NCBI GenBank assembly: GCA_963702035.1 | Contig: OY969700.1 | Coordinates: forward strand, 930,001-994,000 | DNA from: VRUE01 sp963702035 | GTDB taxonomy: Bacteria; Actinomycetota; Thermoleophilia; Solirubrobacterales; 70-9 | Direction: 5' to 3' | Length of the DNA stretch: 64,000 nucleotides | In this document: in pieces, positions 16,366 to 24,776 of the stretch | Layout: each line of letters opens with the position of its first letter | Position numbering within the stretch: position 1 is the stretch's first letter | Program-made: the position numbers and the translations under genes | The notes under the pieces: model-generated | Seen by the model: the letters and a program-made list of their open reading frames with translations, nothing else | Told to the model about the DNA's origin: nothing | Databases searched by the model: none

Positions 16366-17001
16366 CTATTTGCGGCCCAGAGCCTCGTCGACGAAGGGGC
16401 CGAGCAGCTCACCGGTCTGGGTGGCGGTGGTCTTGGGGGGGTCGCCTGGGGCGGTGATGTGGCTGATCGCGAGACGGACGAGGTTCTCGGCGAGGAGGCG
16501 GGCTTTCGGCGGTGGCGCCTGTGGCCAGCCCGCTTCGATCGTCGTCGTCAGGCGGGAGGTCGCCCACTGGACCACCGGCGCGCCCCGCGTGGTCACGAAA
16601 GGAAGCAGTCCGGCGCTGCCGTCGTCGCTGAGCAGGATGCGGACGAGCGGATCCTCGCCGGCGGTGCGCAGGAAGGTCTCGAGCGCGGCACCGATCGCGG
16701 CGCGGGGATCGTCGAGGTGCTCGAGCACCGCCGTGTCGACGGCGTCGAGGAAGCGTTCGCCCTCGTGGATGACCAGCGCCTGGGCGAACTCGTTGCGGCT
16801 GCCGAACTCCTTATAGAGAGTCTGGCGGCTGACCCCCGCGGCGGCGGCGATATCGGCCATCGTGATCTCCGGCCAGGGGCGCTGCTGCACCTCGTCGCGG
16901 CCGGCGGCGAGCAGCGTGTCGCGCAGCAGTTTCCGAGCCGCCTGCGGATATGGGGTGCGCGCCTCCACGACGCCGCCAATCGTGCCAGCGGAGGCGGTCA
17001 C
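16366..17001 (-). CDS. TetR-family transcriptional regulator
   Basis: 211 residues. The N-terminal HTH is ITMADIAAAAGVSRQTLYKEFGSRNEFAQAL (blocks DIAAAAGVSRQTLY and FGSRNEF), followed by an all-helical ligand-binding domain. The gene overlaps the rubredoxin stop by 4 bp (ATGA) as the last gene of the alkB operon, so it probably senses an alkane or its product and represses the operon through the palindrome at 18391-18417. This assignment is by context; no ligand residues can be named. Confidence 0.9.
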   Translation of the reverse strand: MTASAGTIGGVVEARTPYPQAARKLLRDTLLAAGRDEVQQRPWPEITMADIAAAAGVSRQTLYKEFGSRNEFAQALVIHEGERFLDAVDTAVLEHLDDPRAAIGAALETFLRTAGEDPLVRILLSDDGSAGLLPFVTTRGAPVVQWATSRLTTTIEAGWPQAPPPKARLLAENLVRLAISHITAPGDPPKTTATQTGELLGPFVDEALGRK

Positions 17002-17174
17002 TCGCCCGTGTCGCCGATCGGCTCAAAGTCGACCTTGTCGCGAACGCCGCAGTCGGGGCAGTGCCAGTCGTCCGGAACCTCGCTCCAGGGGGTGCCGGCC
17101 GGGAAGCCCTCGCGGGGATGACCGACCGCCTCGTCGTAGACGTAGCCGCAACCGGGACAGCGAAACGCACTCAC
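16998..17174 (-). CDS. Rubredoxin
   Basis: 58 residues from GTG 17174. The two iron-binding knuckles CPGCGY and CPDCGV are present at residues about 6-11 and 39-44, as in AlkG-type rubredoxins; the intervening EGFPAGTPWSEVPDDWHCP is standard. It carries electrons from a reductase to AlkB. The GTGA overlap with the alkB stop and ATGA overlap with tetR show a tightly coupled operon. No rubredoxin reductase gene is seen nearby. Confidence 0.95.
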   Translation of the reverse strand: MSAFRCPGCGYVYDEAVGHPREGFPAGTPWSEVPDDWHCPDCGVRDKVDFEPIGDTGE

Positions 17175-18361
17175 GCCCCCGCACTCCCGTAGCGGGCCAG
17201 CACCCTGCGCTTCGCCCGTGGCTGGATGTTGGCCCGGTCGAGGTCGCCGCCGTAGTGGTCGAGCAGGCGCCCGTCCATGACCCGGCGCCAGACCGGCGGG
17301 AACCAGGCGAGGACGATCATCCCGGCGTAGCCGGTGGGGAGCTGGGGGGCCTCCTCGACGTGGCGCAGCGCCTGGTAGCGGCGGGTCGGGTTGGCGTGGT
17401 GGTCGCTGTGGCGCTGCAGGTGGTAGAGCAGCACGTTGGAGGCGACGTTGTTGCTGTTCCAGCTGTGCCGCGGCAGGCAGCGTTCGTAGCGCCCGTCCTC
17501 TTTCCTCCCGCGCAGCAGGCCGTAGTGCTCGAGGTAGTTGACGACCTCGAGCAGTGAGAAGCCGAGCACCGCCTGCAGCAGCAGGTAGGGCAGCACGACC
17601 GGGCCGAAGACGATCGCCAGCGCAGCGAACAGGCCGACGGTCATCGCCCATGCCTGGAGGATGTCGTTGTGGATCGACCAGACCGAGTTGCCCATCCGCT
17701 CCAGGCGGGCGCGCTCGATCCCCCAGGCCGAGCTGAGGCTGCCGGCTACGGTGCGCGGCAGGAAGGCCCAGAAGCTCTCCCCCAGGCGCGAGCTGGCCGG
17801 GTCCTCGGGGGTGGCGACGCGGACGTGGTGGCCGCGGTTGTGCTCGATGAAGAAGTGGCCGTAGCCGCTCTGCGCGAGGGCGACCTTGCTCAGCCACCTC
17901 TCCAGGTCGGCGCGCTTGTGGCCGAGCTCGTGGGCGGTGTTGATCGCGATCCCGCTGACCATGCCCATCGTCAGCGCCAGGCCGATGCTGTCGACCGTTG
18001 AGAGGCCACCGTCGGCCCAGAGCCAGCAGGCGAAGATCAGCCCCGCGTACTGGACCGGGATGAAGAGGTAGGTGCACCAGCGGTAGTAGCGGTCCTGTTC
18101 GAGCCACTTGATGATGCTGTCGGGTGGGTTCTCGGCGTCCATGCCGATGAGCACGTCCAACACGGGGAAGATGACGAAAACCAGCATTGGCCCGTAGAAC
18201 CAGAAGACCCCGAGCCCGGTGAGGGTCACCAGGCCCCAGGCGAGAAACGGCAGCGACGGCACGATCAGTCCGAGCAGCCACGCGTAGCGCTTCGGGTCGG
18301 TCCACGTCGCCGGATTGAGATCCAACTCGTCGTGCGAATGAGCGTGCGCAGCAGCCTCCAT
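17171..18361 (-). CDS. alkB: Alkane 1-monooxygenase (integral-membrane non-haem diiron)
   Basis: 396 residues from ATG 18361, with AAGGAGA upstream. It hydroxylates the terminal carbon of alkanes using O2 and rubredoxin-delivered electrons. The histidine motifs of membrane diiron enzymes are all present: NTAHELGHK, EHNRGHHVRVATPEDPAS (blocks EHNRGHH and ATPEDPASSR) and LQRHSDHHANPTRRYQ; NYLEHYGL is the AlkB-specific block. About six hydrophobic helices surround them. The gene is first of alkB-rubredoxin-tetR, and a 27-bp operator lies 30 bp upstream. Confidence 0.95.
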   Translation of the reverse strand: MEAAAHAHSHDELDLNPATWTDPKRYAWLLGLIVPSLPFLAWGLVTLTGLGVFWFYGPMLVFVIFPVLDVLIGMDAENPPDSIIKWLEQDRYYRWCTYLFIPVQYAGLIFACWLWADGGLSTVDSIGLALTMGMVSGIAINTAHELGHKRADLERWLSKVALAQSGYGHFFIEHNRGHHVRVATPEDPASSRLGESFWAFLPRTVAGSLSSAWGIERARLERMGNSVWSIHNDILQAWAMTVGLFAALAIVFGPVVLPYLLLQAVLGFSLLEVVNYLEHYGLLRGRKEDGRYERCLPRHSWNSNNVASNVLLYHLQRHSDHHANPTRRYQALRHVEEAPQLPTGYAGMIVLAWFPPVWRRVMDGRLLDHYGGDLDRANIQPRAKRRVLARYGSAGA

Positions 18362-18390
18362 GCAATCTCCTTGCAAGTGGGAACCTTGTC

Positions 18391-18417
18391 GTTGACAAAC
18401 TAACATAATTTGTCAAC
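18391..18417. promoter_or_regulatory. TetR-type operator of the alkB operon
   Basis: GTTGACAAA and TTTGTCAAC form a perfect 9-bp inverted repeat around a 9-bp spacer, 30 bp upstream of alkB ATG. Both arms contain TTGACA/TGTCAA sequences, so operator and -35 elements for either strand may coincide. Confidence 0.75.
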
Positions 18418-18619
18418 TATTGAGACAACTGCGCGAACTTTGTCTGCGGGCAGGCCAGGCGAACGATTTGCAATTGACGTGCACGCGGGGACGTGACTGG
18501 CCAAGCTGGGCGCCGCACGCCGACGAGCGAATAGCAGAGCTATTCGTGAGGAGGTGGGTGGCGATCCAGCGCCGCGCCAGGCGCGTCATCCGCGGGTGCG
18601 GCAATTCGAATCGGTCGTC

Positions 18620-18625
18620 TAGACT
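18620..18625 (+). promoter_or_regulatory. -10 box TAGACT of leaderless secG
   Basis: TAGACT ends 7 nt before GTG 18633, with no Shine-Dalgarno. The same TAGACT box precedes the lipoprotein gene at 33122 and the MaoC gene at 49463. Confidence 0.5.
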
Positions 18626-18632
18626 GCCTCAT

Positions 18633-18857
18633 GTGTACACGCTTCTCGCCGTCCTCCAAGTGATCATCGCCGGCATCGTGATCTTCCTGATCCTGCTGCA
18701 CTCCGGCAAAGACGCCGGGCTCTCCGGCGCCTTCGGGATCGGCGGCGGCGGCAGTTCCTTCGGCGGCGGCTCGATGGTCGAGCGCAATCTGGATCGCGCC
18801 ACGGTCTTCTTCGCGGTCCTCTTCGCCGTCAACACCGTCGTGCTGCTGAAGATCTAG
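18633..18857 (+). CDS. secG: Preprotein translocase subunit SecG
   Basis: 74 residues from GTG 18633. Two transmembrane helices (LLAVLQVIIAGIVIFLILL and ATVFFAVLFAVNTVVLL) flank the SecG signature LLHSGKDAGLSGAFG, followed by a Gly-rich loop. It assists SecYE in protein export. In many actinobacteria secG follows tpiA; here it is separate from the glycolytic genes at 36-41 kb. The longer upstream reading frame lacks a ribosome-binding site. Confidence 0.93.
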   Translation: MYTLLAVLQVIIAGIVIFLILLHSGKDAGLSGAFGIGGGGSSFGGGSMVERNLDRATVFFAVLFAVNTVVLLKI

Positions 18858-18877
18858 CGATCTTCGCGCTGCGCCGG

Positions 18878-19960
18878 CTACCAGCCGCGCGCGAGCCGGG
18901 CGACGAACAGCGGGCCGGTCAGCGGCACGTGCGGCGCGCCGAGAAACGAGACCGCGAGCGAGCCGGTCCAGCTCTTCGCGTTGCCCGGACCCTGCTCGTA
19001 GGCACCCGTGCCGCTGAACGGTGCGGGCGGCTCGATGCTCGCGCTGGAGAGGATGCCGTCGACGTTGAAGACAGACGGGTCCGCCTGGGCCTTGACGAAG
19101 CGGATGACGCCGATCGAACCTTCGCTGGCCGACTCGAGGGCGAGGAGGCGCACCTTGCCCCGACCGCGCACCTGCGCGGCGAAGACCGTTCGGGTCAGCG
19201 GGGTTTTGTGGTCGGCTAGCAGGGCCGTGGGCTTGGGCCCACGGCTCGGATGCGTCCGCACGCCCGGCGTGTCCAGGATCGCCTGGCGGACGCCCGCCTC
19301 GGCGCCCGGTAGATGAAGGCCCCAGGGGAGCTTCGGCGCCGGCAGCACCGCCCGCGGGCTCCGAGGCGTCGCGCCGAAGAGGCAGGCGACCAGCGCATTG
19401 AAATCGACCGACCGCCCGGCAATGCGGTGAACCTCGGCGGAGGTGAATCCGCCCTCGCCCTGGAAGCGCAGCTCGCCCGCAAAGGTGCCGAAGCGGGCCA
19501 GGACGCCGCCGCCAGGCCTCTTGCAACCTGCTTTATGCGTGGCGCGGAGCTTCCCGCCCGACGGCCGGAAGCGGACATCGATCCTGCCGCGGTCGCCGAA
19601 GGAAGCCGCGATCGACGTCGGCGTGACCTTGCCATGGGCGAGATAGGTCACGGTCGAAGCGGGGCCGCGGCCTTTCCGCTGACGATGAGCACGGTTGACG
19701 CTGAGGGCGACGGTCTGGCCGTAGGCGACGACCGTGATCGCATAGCCGTCGCTGTTCTCGAATCTGAGTTCGGAGAAGGCCTGGTCACGTGGCAGGCCAA
19801 GAGCGCTCGAACCCTGACCCAGGAGCGCCAGCTCGTCGTTCAGCCGGGAGGCCCCGGCCAGGAGCGCGGGCGCGGACGGAGGGGGCTCCGCGGAAGCGGG
19901 CTGCGCAACGACGAGCGCCGCGACCAGCGCGAGGCAGGCGCATGCGGGGCGAGCTTTCAT
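18878..19960 (-). CDS. Uncharacterised secreted protein, partner of a trypsin-like protease
   Basis: 360 residues with a clear signal peptide (ACACLALVAALVVAQPASA). The mature protein appears beta-rich with two weakly similar halves, roughly 40-180 and 230-355 (each with V/T/L strands and ending in a FSGTGAYEQG-like or FQGEGGFTS-like turn). I do not recognise the family. Its start overlaps the end of the trypsin-like gene by 4 bp (ATGA), so the two are translated together and probably exported together. It could be a substrate, inhibitor or co-factor of the protease; that is inference only. Confidence 0.65.
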   Translation of the reverse strand: MKARPACACLALVAALVVAQPASAEPPPSAPALLAGASRLNDELALLGQGSSALGLPRDQAFSELRFENSDGYAITVVAYGQTVALSVNRAHRQRKGRGPASTVTYLAHGKVTPTSIAASFGDRGRIDVRFRPSGGKLRATHKAGCKRPGGGVLARFGTFAGELRFQGEGGFTSAEVHRIAGRSVDFNALVACLFGATPRSPRAVLPAPKLPWGLHLPGAEAGVRQAILDTPGVRTHPSRGPKPTALLADHKTPLTRTVFAAQVRGRGKVRLLALESASEGSIGVIRFVKAQADPSVFNVDGILSSASIEPPAPFSGTGAYEQGPGNAKSWTGSLAVSFLGAPHVPLTGPLFVARLARGW

Positions 19961-20940
19961 CGCACCCTCGCGGCGCGCGCGTATAGCGCGTGCACCGCCT
20001 CGCCGAAGTAGGCGCCGAAATCGGTGGTCGAGTCGTCGCCGTAGCCGTAGTTGGTGACCCCATTCAGGACGTCGCCGTGGATCGTCCAGCCGCCCCCCGA
20101 GGCGCCCCCCGTCACGTCGCAGGTCAGCGCCAGGTTGAGCGGGCCGGGCCAGAGAAACGACGCGAGGTCGTGGCCGAGGAACGGGGCGCCGGAGCAGAGC
20201 CTTTGAGTCGCCCCGTCGAAGGGCTTTTCAACCGGGTAGCCGTGGACGTCGAAGACCTGGTTCGGCGAGAGGTTCCAGGCGATCTCGTCTCCACCGACGG
20301 CGGCGCCCAGGCGCTGGCCACGTTCGTTGCGCGAGACCACCGCGGCGCCGACGTCGGCGTTCTCGCTGCCGCCGTTGACCCAGGGCGCGGTGGCGCCGAG
20401 CCACTTGGCGACGAAGACGCCGAAGGGCCGCACGCCGTCGTGGTAGCCGGGCACGAAGACCCAGTCCCGGTTGAACCAGTGGCCGGCGCCGCCCTCGTTG
20501 ACGCAGTGCCCGGCGGTGATGACCACACCGCGATTGGGGGCGTTGACCGAGGTCCCGGAGCAGCGGGCGAGGCCAAAGCCTCCCGGCAGGGCGATGAAGA
20601 TCACGCCGTTTTGCCTGTATCCGGGCGCGGTGGGGTCGGCGACCGCGGCGAACTCGGAACGTGCCCGCGCGTCCCCTTCCAGGCCCCGCACCGGGTCGGC
20701 CCCGGCTTCCGCCGCGGATTGCCTTGCCAGGCCGCTGCCTTCGGGCCTTGGCATGTCCAGCGGTCGGGCCTGCCGCATCCGGGCCGGCGTCCAGAAACGC
20801 AGCGCCTCGCGGGCCGTCGCGTCCGCGGCCGATGCCGTCCAACTCGCTGCCGCCTGAGCGGAGGAGCCGACGACGAGGACCACCACGAATACGAGGAGCA
20901 CGCACAGGGCCGAGTCGCGCGGATGCCGTCGAGTGCTCAT
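19957..20940 (-). CDS. Secreted trypsin-like serine protease
   Basis: 327 residues with a signal peptide (CVLLVFVVVLVVGSSAQAAA). The catalytic triad is visible: His in VITAGHCVN, Asp in SENADVGAAVV and Ser in TGGASGGGW, the S1 chymotrypsin-fold arrangement. A prepropeptide-like region of about 90 residues with DMPRPEGSG precedes the catalytic domain. Cysteines around RCSGTS and TAGHC suggest a disulfide. It overlaps by 4 bp with the downstream secreted protein gene. The target is unknown. Confidence 0.88.
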   Translation of the reverse strand: MSTRRHPRDSALCVLLVFVVVLVVGSSAQAAASWTASAADATAREALRFWTPARMRQARPLDMPRPEGSGLARQSAAEAGADPVRGLEGDARARSEFAAVADPTAPGYRQNGVIFIALPGGFGLARCSGTSVNAPNRGVVITAGHCVNEGGAGHWFNRDWVFVPGYHDGVRPFGVFVAKWLGATAPWVNGGSENADVGAAVVSRNERGQRLGAAVGGDEIAWNLSPNQVFDVHGYPVEKPFDGATQRLCSGAPFLGHDLASFLWPGPLNLALTCDVTGGASGGGWTIHGDVLNGVTNYGYGDDSTTDFGAYFGEAVHALYARAARVR

Positions 20941-20953
20941 ATTTGTTCCCAGA

Positions 20954-23325
<2,372 letters not shown>

Positions 23326-23329
<4 letters not shown>

Positions 23330-23730
23330 TCGCCGGAGCTACCGGTGGTGAACTTCGAGGGGCACTTGGTGACCAGGGTGTCGCGTTCGCCGACGAAGAC
23401 GCCGCTTTTCATCGTGCCCGCCAGGACGATCTCGCGACCGCCGCGGAAGGGATCGGGGATGGTGCCGGTGTAGGTGACCGGGATGCTTTCGCCGGCGTCG
23501 TCGCGATCGGCGACGCGGAAGCTGATCCCCTCGCCATGGTGGCGGACCGAGCGCTTGACCACCCTGCCCGTCACCTCGTAGCTGCCGCCCGAGGAGACAC
23601 CGATCAGCTGCGAGGGTTCTTTCGCCTCCGAAGATGCGCTGAACGAGGTGTAGACGAGCGCAACGGCAAGCAGCACGGCGACGCTGAGCGCCACCACGAG
23701 CCGGATCTTTCGCTTGCGGCCGGGATCCAC
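23326..23730 (-). CDS. ccmE: CcmE haem chaperone, C-x3-F variant
   Basis: 134 residues: a short cytoplasmic start, one transmembrane helix (VALSVAVLLAVALVYTSF), then the OB-fold CcmE domain (VTGRVVKRSVRHHGEG, PVTYTGTIPDPFRGGREIV). CcmE normally binds haem covalently through His in a HxxxY motif. Here the corresponding stretch is LVTKCPSKF, which places Cys at the His position, as in the known CxxxY group of CcmE, but with Phe instead of Tyr. It overlaps ccmF by 4 bp. Confidence 0.9.
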
Positions 23731-23740
23731 GGACAGGGGA

Positions 23741-24764
23741 TTATCGCAAGAGCACGCACACGACTCGCCAGTAAGCGCGCAGAGCCGAGCGCACCGGCAG
23801 CGATCGGGCCATCGCCGGGATGAAGGGGGAGTCGAGATCGGGGGTGAGCGAGCTGGCGAATTCTGAGGCGCTGATGGTGCGCGTGGCTTGAACTTGGCGG
23901 CGCTCGCGGAGGAGGCGTGGTAGCCAGCGAATCACTTCGCCGATCGCGGCAAGTTTCTGCCGCCCCCAGCCGGCGGCGATCGCGGCTGGAATCAACGCCA
24001 GCTCGGTGAGGAGCAACGCGGGTGCGAGCAGCAGCAGCAGGCCACCCGGGTAGACGCGGATCAGGAAGGCCCAGCGGTTGCGCTCGAGCCAGCGCCACTT
24101 GTGCTCGCGGGCGCCGAACTCGTAGTCGTGGTCGACTACCGCCGCCGGTTCGATCCCGAGCGCCCCCCCGGCAAGGCGCAGCCGCAGCGAGAGGTCGAAC
24201 GTCCTCGTGGTAGAGGAAGAAGCGCTCGGGGAAGCCGCCAGCCTGCTCCCATCCGGCGCGGGGAATCGCCAGGCAGGCGCCGGAGAGGGCGGCGACCTCT
24301 CCGGCCGCCGGCGCGGTCGCGATCGGGTTGCCGTGCCCACCGGCCCAGACGATGCCGGTGAAGTGGACCGGGTTGCCGGCCGAGTTGATCGTCGTCCCAC
24401 CCCCCTCGGCGACGAGGGCCTGCCAGGCGGCCCAGCCGCGCTCTTCGAGCCAGGGGCGCCGGATCGCCTCGCCGAAGCCGGGGCGCGGCGCCGCGTCGGG
24501 ATTGAGCACGACGAGAAGGTCGCCGCGCGCCTGCGCGGCCCCCTCGTTGCAGCCAGCGGCAAAGCCCGCGTTGCGGCCGGTCTGGACGACCTTCGCGGCG
24601 GGCGCCAGCAAGGCCACCGCGTCGGCGGTGCCGTCGCTGGAGTCGTTGTCGACGACGATCAGCTCGTCCCCCTCCTCCAGCTCCGGCAACAGCGCAGGCA
24701 GCGTCCGTGCCAGCTCCTCGCGGCTGTTCCAGGCGACGATCAGGACCGAAAGCGTCGGGCGCAC
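23741..24764 (-). pseudogene. Family 2 glycosyltransferase, interrupted by a one-base frameshift
   Basis: About 341 codons. The N-terminal GT-A part reads LSVLIVAWNSREEL, ELIVVDNDSSDGTA, NAGFAAGCN and VLNPDA, the last holding the metal-binding region. After RFFLYHEDV the frame changes; the continuation DLSLRLRLAGG...VVDHDYEFG and a C-terminal hydrophobic region (LLLLLAPALLLTELALIPAAI) lie in another frame. The switch is at GGTCGAAC (24193-24200); removing one base restores YHEDVDLSLR, the conserved rhamnosyltransferase-like motif. It probably transfers a sugar to a cell-surface glycan. Sequencing error and true inactivation cannot be distinguished here. Confidence 0.85.
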
Positions 24765-24776
24765 CGACGCGGGAGG

